Assembly (NCBI GenBank): GCA_947626075.1
Contig: CANQQW010000006.1
Coordinates: forward strand, 1-44,968
Origin: an uncultured Clostridia bacterium
GTDB taxonomy: Bacteria > Bacillota > Clostridia > UBA1381
Direction: 5' to 3'
DNA length: 44,968 nt
In this document: positions 17,744 through 25,842 of the stretch, in pieces
Position numbering within the stretch: the first letter of the stretch is position 1
How the letters are laid out: each line of letters begins with the position of its first letter
Translations under genes and position numbers: made by a program
The notes under the pieces: generated by a model
Seen by the model: the letters and a program-made list of their open reading frames with translations, nothing else
What the model was told of the DNA's origin: nothing
The model's database searches: none

Positions 17744-19225
17744 ATGCAAAAAAAGCACGTCGTGATTTATTTGTCGCTTGCCGCGTTCTGTACGGCTTTT
17801 TTGCTGCTTTTATCCGCGTCCACATCTCCGCTTTACACCTCCTACTGCGACGGCGACTCGAGCATTTTCATGCTTATCGGCAAAGCAATCACAATGGGTA
17901 AAAACGTTTATACGGACTATTTCGACCACAAGGGTCCGATATTGTTCTACTTGAACGCGCTCGGCTTTGCCGTTACCAAAACAAAGGCGGGCGTATTTAT
18001 AATACAGTGCGTTCTGCTTTCTCTTTCAGCGATATTTATGTATAAAACGGCGCGTATATTCACAAGAACGGCGCGCGCAATCATATGTGTTGTCATATCT
18101 GTTTTAGCGTTTGCCGCCACCGTAAGCGACGGCAATCTGAGTGAGGAATACTGTCTGCTTCCGTGTCTTATACCGATTTATCTTTCCGTTAAATTTTTCA
18201 GCAAATCTCCCGACGAGCCGCATCCTCCAAAGTATATGTTCATATACGGCGTATGTTTCGCGATTTGCGCGTTTATACGAATAAATAACGGTATTATGAT
18301 AGGCGGAGTGGTGCTTGCCGCCATAGTAACCGATTTTGTAAGCGAAAGATTTAAGGCGGCGCTTATAAATATACTGTATTTTCTGCTCGGCATGGCGGCG
18401 GTCGCGGCTCCCGTATGTCTGTTCTTTATTATAAAGGGTACGTTCCCTGATATGATTTTCGCCACGTTCACGTTTAATTTCCTCTACGCCGCCGAAGGCT
18501 CGTATGAAAAAGGCGCGGCGGCGCTTTTGGAGCTTATAAAGTGGACTATTCCCGTAATGGCGCTTATCGCTCTTTCGCTTATATTCGCCAAACGGCTGGG
18601 AGTTAAGGTCGCCTCGCTTATAACGACCGTTTCCGTGTTCGCGCTGATACCCGTAATGATGGGGTTCGGGTACACGCATTATTACACAACTCTCATACCG
18701 CTTATCACGCTGTACGCCGCAGTATTTTTCTTTATTGCGGGTAACAAAATAAGCGCGGCGTCTTGTATTCTGTGCGTCGTTATGGCGCTGCCGCTCGTCG
18801 GGTATTTTGAAACGCTGCCGTACAATATAAGTCACTACACGCAAAAGCTTTACCGTCAAAGCCATCCCGAGGTCTACCGCGACACACATTCCGATATACA
18901 GTACAGCGCGGCGGCGCTTTCCTCGCTTATCCCCGAGGACGAGCGTGACAGCGTATTCGGCTACAACATCTCCGCGGCGTGGTTTTTGGAGGCTGATATT
19001 ATGCCGTGCTTCCGTCTGTTCACGCTTCAGGAAGAATGGGCGATGCATTACGGCGAGTTCGGCAGGGAAATTAATCAGATGATGATCGACGCGCCGCCCA
19101 AATGGGTGATTATTCATAATATAGATATTATCGAGAGCCGTCAGTTTCTTCGTATCCTGCGCGACAACTACGAGCTTATAAGCGAGGTCGGCTACGATTT
19201 GCTGTATAAAAAAATTGACGGTTAA
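17744..19225 (+). CDS. Polytopic GT-C (GT39/ArnT-like) glycosyltransferase
   Basis: The protein has 493 residues and about ten hydrophobic segments across residues 1-365, then a soluble C-terminal tail of about 125 residues. The first extracellular loop contains YCDGDSSIFMLIGKAITMGKNVYTDYFDHKGPILFYLN (read in parts). An Asp near the first helix and the YxDxFDHKGP motif are typical of lipid-phosphosugar-dependent GT-C enzymes of the GT39/ArnT clan. Such enzymes transfer sugars from polyprenyl phosphate donors to wall polymers, lipids or proteins on the outer face of the membrane. GGAGG precedes the ATG. The LytTR regulator and GHKL kinase genes follow on the same strand after 47 bases, so the three may be co-transcribed. 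The acceptor is unknown. Confidence 0.75.
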   Translation: MQKKHVVIYLSLAAFCTAFLLLLSASTSPLYTSYCDGDSSIFMLIGKAITMGKNVYTDYFDHKGPILFYLNALGFAVTKTKAGVFIIQCVLLSLSAIFMYKTARIFTRTARAIICVVISVLAFAATVSDGNLSEEYCLLPCLIPIYLSVKFFSKSPDEPHPPKYMFIYGVCFAICAFIRINNGIMIGGVVLAAIVTDFVSERFKAALINILYFLLGMAAVAAPVCLFFIIKGTFPDMIFATFTFNFLYAAEGSYEKGAAALLELIKWTIPVMALIALSLIFAKRLGVKVASLITTVSVFALIPVMMGFGYTHYYTTLIPLITLYAAVFFFIAGNKISAASCILCVVMALPLVGYFETLPYNISHYTQKLYRQSHPEVYRDTHSDIQYSAAALSSLIPEDERDSVFGYNISAAWFLEADIMPCFRLFTLQEEWAMHYGEFGREINQMMIDAPPKWVIIHNIDIIESRQFLRILRDNYELISEVGYDLLYKKIDG

Positions 19226-19272
19226 TGAAAATGATAACGCGGCGGCGGTTGATTCGCGGGAGGGGTGAGAAA

Positions 19273-19992
19273 ATGCGGATTGCGATATGCGACGACGACG
19301 CGGCGGATCTGGCGGCGGAGTATGAAATTATCGGCTCGGCGCTCGATGAAAAGGGCGTCGATTATACATTTGACAAGTTTTCTAAGCCGGCGGAACTGCT
19401 CAAAGCAGGTAAGTTTGATATTGCGTTTCTTGATGTGGAAATGGACGGCATGACGGGGATCGAACTCGCGCGGCGGCTGCATGAGATTAACAAGGACTGT
19501 CTTGTGTTTTTTATCACAAATTATTCCGTCTATCTCGACAGCGCCTTTGACGTGAACGCCATTCGCTACCTCACAAAGCCTATCGACCGAGCGCGGCTTT
19601 CCTCCGGCATTGACAGCGCGATAGAGCGGATAGAAGCGGCGAATAAGAAGATTACTTTGACCGATTTTAAGACGAAATGCAAAACGGATATATTGCTGTC
19701 CGATATAATCTACATTGAAACGGTAAAACGGCGCGCAAAGGTAGTCACGGTAAGCGGCGGTTTTGAAGCGGCGGAAAACTTTACCGAGATAAAATCCGCG
19801 ATAGAGAGCGAGGTGAATTACTTTGCCGCACCGCACCAAAGCTACTTTGTAAATCTGAAATACGTCACCGGCTACGACAAATTAAGCGTGCATATGACCT
19901 ACGGCGAAAATACATACTCGGCGATGGTTTCACGCAGACTTTACAAGGATTTCGCGGCGAAAATGTTTAAAACGGCAAAGGATCTAAGATGA
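19273..19992 (+). CDS. LytTR-family response regulator (AgrA-like)
   Basis: The product has 239 residues. The receiver domain (1-120) shows the acidic patch in MRIAICDDD, the phospho-acceptor D54 in AFLDVEMDGMTG, and the conserved lysine in LTKPI. The LytTR DNA-binding domain (about 135-235) has IIYIETVKRRAKVVT and FAAPHQSYFVNLKYVTGY. An in-frame ATG exists at 19225, but the ATG at 19273 follows GGAGGGG at good spacing and gives the standard receiver N terminus. Its stop overlaps the kinase start (ATGA). The pair resembles AgrA/AgrC-type systems, although no AgrB or AgrD gene is nearby. Its target could be the secreted-protein gene at 21418 (inference). Confidence 0.93.
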   Translation: MRIAICDDDAADLAAEYEIIGSALDEKGVDYTFDKFSKPAELLKAGKFDIAFLDVEMDGMTGIELARRLHEINKDCLVFFITNYSVYLDSAFDVNAIRYLTKPIDRARLSSGIDSAIERIEAANKKITLTDFKTKCKTDILLSDIIYIETVKRRAKVVTVSGGFEAAENFTEIKSAIESEVNYFAAPHQSYFVNLKYVTGYDKLSVHMTYGENTYSAMVSRRLYKDFAAKMFKTAKDLR

Positions 19993-21302
19993 GTAATTCA
20001 TTGATTATTTCTATCAATACGGAGTTATCTGTTTTGATAGAATGTATTGCGCTGATTTATTTTTCAAATTCGGTTATGCAATACAGAAATTCAAGGACAA
20101 AGAGTAATCTGCTCATAATTATCGGATATGCTATTTACGGTGTTATATGCGCGTTTTATGTCCCCGTTCTGAATATATTGAGTTTTATAATTATAAATTT
20201 TATCGTGCTGTATCTGGGTTTTTCCGATTCCGTGAAGACAATCGCGCTGCGCGTCATAATCCTGACCGCAATCATGATGTTTTGGGAATTGGTTTTCTCT
20301 CTGCTTACCGATACAAAAATCGAGCAAGGCACTTACGGCAACATAAATCCCGTATTGGATGCGGTTATGGTAATTTTCTCCAAAACGATGTATTTCATAT
20401 CGCTCGTAATGCTGAAGCGTTTTGCTCCCGGCAGGAGCGGTAAAAGCACTCCCGAAATGGTATGGCTCATTCCGCTGCCGATATGCAGTTGTCTGTTTTT
20501 TATGCTGTTTAATAAGATGTTTGCACAAGTTGATTACGGCGCGAAGGCTGTATTTATCATTCTCGGTGTTATGCTTATCGCGACGAATTTTGCCGTGTAT
20601 ATTATTTGTGACCGAATTGTCGAACGAAACGCGCGGATACAATATTTACAGGAGGTTGAGCATAAAAACGAAATTGATTTTCAGAAATATAATTTGTTAA
20701 AAGAAAAATACGCCGACTTGCGCGTCATGGCGCATGACTTCAATAAATACTGCAAAAGCATAGAGGGAATGCTCGGTGAAAACTCCGATGCGGCGCTTGA
20801 AATGATACGAAGCCTTGAAAGCAAAAACCGCTCCTTACTGCTCGTGGAATACACGGATAACGACGCCTTGAATGTTCTGCTAACGCAAAAATCAGAGGAA
20901 TGTGCGCAAAACGGCATTGATTTTCAAATTTATATTCAAAACGTGAGTTTGTCGTTTATAAACGAAGCCGACACGGTGGCGATATTCGCAAATCTCATGG
21001 ATAACGCCATTGAAGCGAGCGGCAAATCGGCGGCGAAAAAGATATTTTTAAGCATATACGAAATGAACGGCGCATTTACCGTTATCCGCCTTGACAACAG
21101 CGCCGACAGCGAGCCTGTGACCGAGGGCGGCGCGCTTATGACGAGCAAAAGTGATAAGGCTTTACACGGTATCGGCACGGTGAGTATAAAACAGGCGCTA
21201 AAAAAATATGGCGGCGATATGGAATGGAGCTATGACAGGGACGAAAAGAAATTCAACACCACGATTTTAATAAATAACAAAGATTTTTCAAAGAAAAATT
21301 GA
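19989..21302 (+). CDS. GHKL-domain sensor histidine kinase (AgrC-like)
   Basis: The product has 437 residues. About six membrane helices span residues 5-205, then a coiled-coil linker (ERNARIQYLQEVEHKNEIDF) leads to the dimerisation/phospho-acceptor segment LRVMAHDFNKYCKSIEGML, with the histidine in the HDFNK box. The GHKL ATPase domain contains the N-box ANLMDNAIEAS and a G-box region HGIGTVSIKQALKKYGG. Such kinases typically sense peptides or membrane state and phosphorylate LytTR regulators. It begins within the stop of its regulator gene and ends before a terminator at 21318-21351. No cognate peptide gene was found in the window, so the signal is unknown. Confidence 0.92.
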   Translation: MSNSLIISINTELSVLIECIALIYFSNSVMQYRNSRTKSNLLIIIGYAIYGVICAFYVPVLNILSFIIINFIVLYLGFSDSVKTIALRVIILTAIMMFWELVFSLLTDTKIEQGTYGNINPVLDAVMVIFSKTMYFISLVMLKRFAPGRSGKSTPEMVWLIPLPICSCLFFMLFNKMFAQVDYGAKAVFIILGVMLIATNFAVYIICDRIVERNARIQYLQEVEHKNEIDFQKYNLLKEKYADLRVMAHDFNKYCKSIEGMLGENSDAALEMIRSLESKNRSLLLVEYTDNDALNVLLTQKSEECAQNGIDFQIYIQNVSLSFINEADTVAIFANLMDNAIEASGKSAAKKIFLSIYEMNGAFTVIRLDNSADSEPVTEGGALMTSKSDKALHGIGTVSIKQALKKYGGDMEWSYDRDEKKFNTTILINNKDFSKKN

Positions 21303-21334
21303 CCGCTTGTGCATGAAATCGACCGAATGTGCAT
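21301..21334 (+). repeat. Two 14-base direct repeats with a 20-base period
   Basis: GACCGCTTGTGCAT (21301-21314) and GACCGAATGTGCAT (21321-21334) match at 12 of 14 positions and start exactly 20 bases apart. The first copy begins inside the kinase stop codon; the second forms part of the terminator stem and loop. Confidence 0.75.
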
Positions 21335-21351
21335 ATTCGGTTGATTTTTTT
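21318..21351 (+). terminator. Terminator after the LytTR/GHKL genes
   Basis: The 11-bp stem ATCGACCGAAT / ATTCGGTTGAT (one G-T wobble) has loop GTGCAT and a run of T. The left arm and loop overlap one copy of a 14-base direct repeat (see the findings). Confidence 0.85.
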
Positions 21352-21373
21352 GTCCCTGAAATTTAAAATGTTA

Positions 21374-21389
21374 TTGAAAGGTCTTTCAA
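21374..21389. promoter_or_regulatory. Palindrome upstream of the secreted stalk-domain gene
   Basis: A perfect inverted repeat TTGAAAG-GT-CTTTCAA lies 28 bases before the ATG at 21418, where promoter elements would be expected. It could be an operator. No consensus -35/-10 pair with normal spacing was found here, which would suit an activated promoter. Confidence 0.45.
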
Positions 21390-21417
21390 AAATATACTAA
21401 GTCTGGAGGTAATTTTT

Positions 21418-21963
21418 ATGAGTGCAAAAAAAGCAGCCGCGGCGGTTTTGGCGGCGGCAATGTCAATATCGGTTATTGCGTCGGCGGACGAATTTACCGT
21501 TGACCAGAAGGCAATCAGCGTTATAGGCGGTGAAAGTCCGATATGGGTAACTATTATGGACGAAAAGCATTATGACGCAGAAAGTCAGGGGTATAGTCGT
21601 ATTATGTTCGACGATTCCAATCAACCGTTTATCGACGAGAACGGACGGACGCAAATGCCGCTGAGAATAATCGGAGACGAGCTTGGTTTCACCGTTGACT
21701 GGAATGAGGATAAACAGGAGATTACTATGTCAAGCGGTGAAAACAACATTGTTTTACATCTCAACAGTAATGAAATAACAGCCGATGACAAGACAATCAC
21801 CATGGATACTACGCCGAAAGTTGTGAACGGTACCACGTTTATACCTTTGCGGTTCATGGCTGAATCCGTGGGATATACCGTTGAATACACGGACAGAAGA
21901 TTGGTTGACGAAGCGAAGTCCGTTACAACGCCAATAGAGGATATGTGGAAGTTTAACAACTAA
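21418..21963 (+). CDS. Secreted protein with copper-amine-oxidase-like stalk domain
   Basis: A 181-residue protein. Residues 1-23 are a signal peptide (hydrophobic, ending VIASADE). The body holds the repeated stalk-domain pattern of the so-called copper amine oxidase N-terminal family: GRTQMPLRIIGDELGFTVDWNED and then NGTTFIPLRFMAESVGYTVEY. In Gram-positives this module occurs on secreted and wall proteins and is not itself an oxidase. GGAGGT precedes the ATG. The gene follows the two-component pair and its terminator on the same strand and is preceded by a palindrome, so it may be a regulated output of that pair (inference). No catalytic motif was recognised. Confidence 0.85.
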   Translation: MSAKKAAAAVLAAAMSISVIASADEFTVDQKAISVIGGESPIWVTIMDEKHYDAESQGYSRIMFDDSNQPFIDENGRTQMPLRIIGDELGFTVDWNEDKQEITMSSGENNIVLHLNSNEITADDKTITMDTTPKVVNGTTFIPLRFMAESVGYTVEYTDRRLVDEAKSVTTPIEDMWKFNN

Positions 21964-22017
21964 TCGGCTGTACGGTATATATGAATTGAGATAAAGTAAA
22001 ATTGTATAGGATAAAAG

Positions 22018-22061
22018 GGTAAAAAACAGGCGGGAACTGTTGTTTCCGCCTGTTTTTTACC
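22018..22061. terminator. Strong bidirectional terminator
   Basis: A 19-bp stem (one wobble pair) with loop CTGTTG, whose arms begin GGTAAAAAACAGGCGG and end in T-runs in both directions. It serves the convergent stalk-domain gene and the GerMN gene. Confidence 0.9.
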
Positions 22062-22069
22062 TTTTACGT

Positions 22070-23005
22070 TTAATTTTGTGCGATTATGCTTTCGTCTCTG
22101 CCGAACATGCTTCCTATATTCACATTTCCGAACATATCCACTTTTTTACCGTCCATGAGAAATTGTACGCGGTCTATGGTATCAAGCTCCGTGAGCGAAT
22201 CGACTATGGAAAAAACCGTCATTTTTTCCTGTTCAGCCGAGCCGGAATTTTTATCAAGGAAATTCGCCTTGAAATTGACAAAGCATTTACTGTCCGACGT
22301 TTCCACGCTCAAAAGCACTGTGTCCTTGCTCAGCGGCGCGGTAAGCTCCGTATTTTCCGTTCCCTTTATAAGCTCGTTTATTATGTACTGCGCTATCGGC
22401 TGTTGGTCGGTTACTTTGATGTTCCTATCTTCCCTGACGAGCCTTTTTAACTCCTTGTCGGGGAAATACAGCGTTACGGCGCGCGTCTCGCTGTTATACG
22501 TGTCACCGGGCAAATTTATGTCCTGATTGGTAAGGTAGCCGATAATCGAGCCGTCGCTCGTTTTTATATCGCGTCCCTCGATCACCACCTTTACGCTGCC
22601 GACTATATCCGTGACGCACAGTGACTTTACCACGGCGTACACCGCCAAAACGTCTTTCGTGTTGTCGCCGGTGATGAACTCGTTTGTAAAATTTACAAGC
22701 ACGTTGCCGGTCTCCACGCCGCTTATGGAAATTAAGTCCGCGTCTCTCTCTATTATGCGCTGATGGCGCGCGCTTTCGGGTCCTTTCATAAGCGCGCGTA
22801 TTACGGATTCCGCCAAATCCTGTTTCGTTTTATACTTTATCTCTCTTTCCTCCGCCTCAATCGCCGTCGCGGTCTCGTTAAAAAAGTACAGCTCACCGTT
22901 ATATTTTTGACTGTTATAATCGTCTCTCACGGCGAGAAATATCAATACGGCAATAACCGCGGCTACAATCACGGCGGCGGGTATAAGCACCTTTTTATTT
23001 TCCAT
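22070..23005 (-). CDS. Membrane-anchored protein with two GerMN domains
   Basis: A 311-residue protein with an N-terminal membrane anchor (residues 5-27) and two GerMN-like repeats, about 35-155 and 170-295. Each contains a VxFxN-type strand followed by an acidic helix, for example GNVLVNFTNEFITG and SKCFVNFKANFLD, and the motif AESVIRALMKGPE or AQYIINELIKGTE. GerM proteins contribute to sporulation and germination; GerMN domains are also found beside wall amidases. The ATG has a GGAGG-like site upstream. It lies 12 bases after the kinase stop on the same strand, making it the last gene of the ComEA-like/regulator/kinase operon. In such a position a WalRK-associated accessory role is possible (inference). 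Confidence 0.88.
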   Translation of the reverse strand: MENKKVLIPAAVIVAAVIAVLIFLAVRDDYNSQKYNGELYFFNETATAIEAEEREIKYKTKQDLAESVIRALMKGPESARHQRIIERDADLISISGVETGNVLVNFTNEFITGDNTKDVLAVYAVVKSLCVTDIVGSVKVVIEGRDIKTSDGSIIGYLTNQDINLPGDTYNSETRAVTLYFPDKELKRLVREDRNIKVTDQQPIAQYIINELIKGTENTELTAPLSKDTVLLSVETSDSKCFVNFKANFLDKNSGSAEQEKMTVFSIVDSLTELDTIDRVQFLMDGKKVDMFGNVNIGSMFGRDESIIAQN

Positions 23006-23017
23006 GAGCTGCCTCCA

Positions 23018-24505
23018 TTAGTTTATCTTATCAAGATTTATCTTGTACGGAAGTCTTATGATAAACGCGCTTCCCACCTCGGAAACGTTTGTTACCTCAA
23101 TAGTTCCTCCGTGCATAAGCACCGCTTCCTTTGTTATCGCAAGACCAAGCCCAGTACCGCCCGTATCGCGGGCGCGCGAGTCGTCGAGGCGGTAAAAACG
23201 CTCAAATATTCTGTCGCGTTCTCCCTCAGGTATGCCCGGTCCGTTATCCTCGATTCGTATCGTCAGATAATCGCTGTCCGCGCTTACGCTTATATGAACG
23301 TATCCACCCTCCGGCGAATACTTTATCGCGTTATCCGCGATGTTATAAATCGCCTCGTACATTTTGTCGTAATCGATAAGTATCGGCTCAAAGTCGGCGT
23401 CGCGGTAATCGGTATACATTACCATTTCCTTAGCCGTAGCCATAGGCGTGAGCTTCTTGACAACCTGATTTATGAGTGTTTTTATATCCGTTTCTTCAAG
23501 CTTCAAAGATGTTGCTCCCACGTCCAGCTTCGTCAGTACGAGAAGTCTCTCCACTATTCTTGTAAGCCTGTCAACCTCGTCCGACATATCCGACAAAAAT
23601 TCCTTGACCGTATCCATGTCAGGATTTTCCGCGCTTACGAGGCTGTCGCATATAAGCTTAATACCCGCCATAGGCGTTTTAAGCTCGTGCGACGCGTCGG
23701 AAACAAACTTTCGCCGTTTCTCCTCCAAAAGCTCAAGCTCGCCGCACATATAGTTGAGCGTTTTAGCCATCTGCTCTATTTCGCTGCGTCCCTTTATGTT
23801 GAGGCGCTTCGAGAAATTACCCTTTGAAATCTCGCGCGCCACCGCAGTAAACTCCTCAAACGGAGACGTTATGATATAGCTCATTCCGAGACTTAACATA
23901 CCTATAAGTATAATTATGAGCACGCTGAAAACTATAAGACTTGTGCGCGTGGAATTTATCGTGTCGTCAATCGTGCTGATAGACTCCGCCAAATACACGC
24001 CGCCTATTATATCGGCGCTCCTTTTCACCGGCACGGCGACGTTCACAAGACGCATACCGTTTTCCATAGTAGTAATCTGCTCCGCCTGCTCACCGTCAAT
24101 AGCGCGTTTTAACACATCGCGCATGAATACCTTGCCGCTAAGCTGCGATTCCTCGTTGGTATCGTACAGTACCGCGTACGATGTGTTCGTGACGACGCCG
24201 CGTATATTCGTACCGGCAAGTGAGCTTTCCACGACCTGCGCAAACTTTTCCGCCGCCGTAGCGGACGGATTATCGCCCCACACTTCGGAAATGGTTTCGG
24301 AAATAATATTCGCCTTCGCGAACATATTTATCGTCTCATCGCTGTAAAGGCTTTCACTCAGAAGCCCGATTATGTAAACGGACATCAAAACAAGCGTCGT
24401 AACTATAATCGCGAGATATGTCGTAATCATCATAAAACGCATTGAGCCTGTGACGCTTTTAATTTTATCCTTAAGCTTAGTCCTTTTTGTAGTAATAGCC
24501 AACAC
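23018..24505 (-). CDS. WalK/PhoR-type sensor histidine kinase
   Basis: The product has about 495 residues. Two membrane helices (about 27-50 and 190-212) flank an extracellular sensor region. HAMP follows (about 215-265), then HisKA with the H-box SDASHELKTPMAGIKL, and HATPase with NIADNAIKYSPEGG, DNGPGIPEGERDRIFERFYRLD and GGTGLGLAI. The upstream regulator gene overlaps the start by 29 bases. The first possible start is a GTG at 24503-24505 with weak Shine-Dalgarno support; an ATG at 24440-24442 is an alternative that leaves only a few residues before the first helix. The architecture matches the WalK/VicK group, although no PAS domain is evident. Its partner is the OmpR-type regulator; the signal is probably cell-wall related (inference). 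Confidence 0.9.
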   Translation of the reverse strand: MLAITTKRTKLKDKIKSVTGSMRFMMITTYLAIIVTTLVLMSVYIIGLLSESLYSDETINMFAKANIISETISEVWGDNPSATAAEKFAQVVESSLAGTNIRGVVTNTSYAVLYDTNEESQLSGKVFMRDVLKRAIDGEQAEQITTMENGMRLVNVAVPVKRSADIIGGVYLAESISTIDDTINSTRTSLIVFSVLIIILIGMLSLGMSYIITSPFEEFTAVAREISKGNFSKRLNIKGRSEIEQMAKTLNYMCGELELLEEKRRKFVSDASHELKTPMAGIKLICDSLVSAENPDMDTVKEFLSDMSDEVDRLTRIVERLLVLTKLDVGATSLKLEETDIKTLINQVVKKLTPMATAKEMVMYTDYRDADFEPILIDYDKMYEAIYNIADNAIKYSPEGGYVHISVSADSDYLTIRIEDNGPGIPEGERDRIFERFYRLDDSRARDTGGTGLGLAITKEAVLMHGGTIEVTNVSEVGSAFIIRLPYKINLDKIN

Positions 24506-25160
24506 CCCATTTTGTTCTTATATAAGCCGGCTCCGCGGGATTTTTTTCAATTTTTTCCCTAAGTCTCCTTATATGCACGTCCACCGTCCTAACGTCTCCG
24601 GGATAGTCAAAGCCCCAGGCTATGTCAAGCAGATTTTCGCGAGTGTACACCTTGCCGGGATTGCGCATAAACAGTTCCAAAAGGTCAAATTCCTTACTCG
24701 TAAGCTCAATAACCTTATCGTTTATCGTGACGCGCCTGAAATTATAATCAAGCGTTATGTCACCCGAAATAATCAGCTTATCCTTACCGTTTCTCGGCTC
24801 AGGATTTACGCGGCGCAGTATTGCCTTTATGCGCGCCGTGACCTCGCGTATATTAAACGGTTTCGTAATATAGTCGTCCGCGCCGTACTCAAGACCGAGT
24901 ATTTTATCTATATCTTCACTCTTCGCCGTTACCATTATTATCGGCACGTTTGAAAAGCCGCGCACCGTGCGGCATACAGTGAAACCGTCCACTTTCGGCA
25001 GCATAAGGTCGAGCAATATCAAATCTATCGTTTCATCGTGAGCGAGACGTATCGCTTCCTCGCCGTCAAACGCTGTCACGACGGTATAGCCCTCCTGTTC
25101 AAGATTAAATTTTATTCCTTTCACCAAAAGTTTTTCGTCGTCTACAACCAATATTTTCAT
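24477..25160 (-). CDS. OmpR/PhoB-family response regulator (WalR-like)
   Basis: The product has 227 residues. The receiver shows D7/D8, the phospho-acceptor D51 in LILLDLMLPKVDGF, T in IIMVTAKSE and K in YITKPFNIREV. The winged-helix domain has LTSKEFDLLELFMRNPGKVYTRENLLD and the closing VDVHIRRLREKIE and IRTKWGVGYYYK. This is the usual pattern of WalR/PhoB regulators. An AAAGGA site precedes the ATG. It lies 31 bases after a ComEA-like gene and its 3' end overlaps the kinase gene, so it is an operon member. The WalR-like label rests on overall resemblance and the kinase type. Confidence 0.94.
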   Translation of the reverse strand: MKILVVDDEKLLVKGIKFNLEQEGYTVVTAFDGEEAIRLAHDETIDLILLDLMLPKVDGFTVCRTVRGFSNVPIIMVTAKSEDIDKILGLEYGADDYITKPFNIREVTARIKAILRRVNPEPRNGKDKLIISGDITLDYNFRRVTINDKVIELTSKEFDLLELFMRNPGKVYTRENLLDIAWGFDYPGDVRTVDVHIRRLREKIEKNPAEPAYIRTKWGVGYYYKKD

Positions 25161-25191
25161 TTATTCCATCCTTTCAGTTTATGCATCGCCG

Positions 25192-25557
25192 TTACTTTGC
25201 GCATATATAATCCTTTATCGCGTCAAATTTATTTTCGCTTATGCCCGGCACCTTCATTATTTCCTCTATCGTCACATACGCGCCGTTTTCTTCCCTGTAG
25301 TCGATTATGCGCTGCGACAGCGCCTCGCCTATTCCGTTGAGCTTTACAAGCTCGGTAACGCCCGCAGTGTTTATGTTTATCTTGCCGTTTTCCTCCGCGT
25401 CTCCCTCAAATACATACGAAACGGCGTCATCTTTCGCGACCGTTTCCACTACAAACGCGTCCTTTTCAAGCTTCTCTATAAGGTACCCCGCCGCCGCGAC
25501 CGCCGCAAACAACAGCGCCGCGACTATTATCTTTGCTTTCTTCTTTAATATGAACAT
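25192..25557 (-). CDS. ComEA-like helix-hairpin-helix protein
   Basis: A 121-residue protein. One N-terminal membrane helix (about 9-27) anchors it, and a short spacer leads to the C-terminal (HhH)2 module ININTAGVTELVKLNGIGEALSQRIIDYREENGAYVTIEEIMKVPGI (read in parts). This is the double-stranded-DNA-binding domain of the competence receptor ComEA. The SLBB domain often found before it seems missing or reduced to about 40 residues. A GAGG site precedes the ATG. It has its own promoter at 25594-25621 and is the first gene before the WalRK-like pair, an unusual neighbour. It could bind DNA for uptake at the membrane, but no comEC or comEB gene is in the window. Confidence 0.88.
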   Translation of the reverse strand: MFILKKKAKIIVAALLFAAVAAAGYLIEKLEKDAFVVETVAKDDAVSYVFEGDAEENGKININTAGVTELVKLNGIGEALSQRIIDYREENGAYVTIEEIMKVPGISENKFDAIKDYICAK

Positions 25558-25593
25558 ATTGCTACCTCATACTTTTTGTTTGTTTATATTTAT

Positions 25594-25621
25594 AGTATAC
25601 CATGTTTTTCTATTTTTGCAA
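25594..25621 (-). promoter_or_regulatory. Promoter of the ComEA-like/regulator/kinase/GerMN operon
   Basis: On the minus strand TTGCAA, a 16-base spacer and TATACT lie about 40 bases before the ComEA-like start. Confidence 0.65.
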
Positions 25622-25761
25622 GGGGGAATAATACGCAAAAGCGACATATTATTTATAATAATGCACCGTTAATTTTAAAAATAACACACCTTAAAGAGCG
25701 GTTTAAATCTTTTTTCAACCGTTTTTTTCAGCATTTTTTTACAAATTTAAAAAAAATTTCA

Positions 25762-25790
25762 TTGAATTGTAATTATTCTTTCTGTATAAT
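25762..25790 (+). promoter_or_regulatory. Sigma-A type promoter of the D,D-carboxypeptidase gene
   Basis: TTGAAT, a 17-base spacer and a perfect TATAAT lie about 50 bases upstream of the chosen start. The rest of the 25622-25761 stretch is AT-rich with no recognisable gene. Confidence 0.75.
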
Positions 25791-25842
25791 AGTATAATGA
25801 GAAATATTATGAAAAGAAAATTACACGGAGGCAATGTTTATA

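Noticed and set aside
18104-19117. A 337-residue minus-strand frame opposite the GT-C gene
   Set aside because: It is Arg/His/Tyr-rich shadow sequence of a clear membrane protein and lacks a start signal.
25680-25740. A CGGTT/AACCG hairpin followed by a T-run in the intergenic region
   Set aside because: The stem is only five pairs, no gene ends there, and the T-richness is general to this AT-rich stretch.
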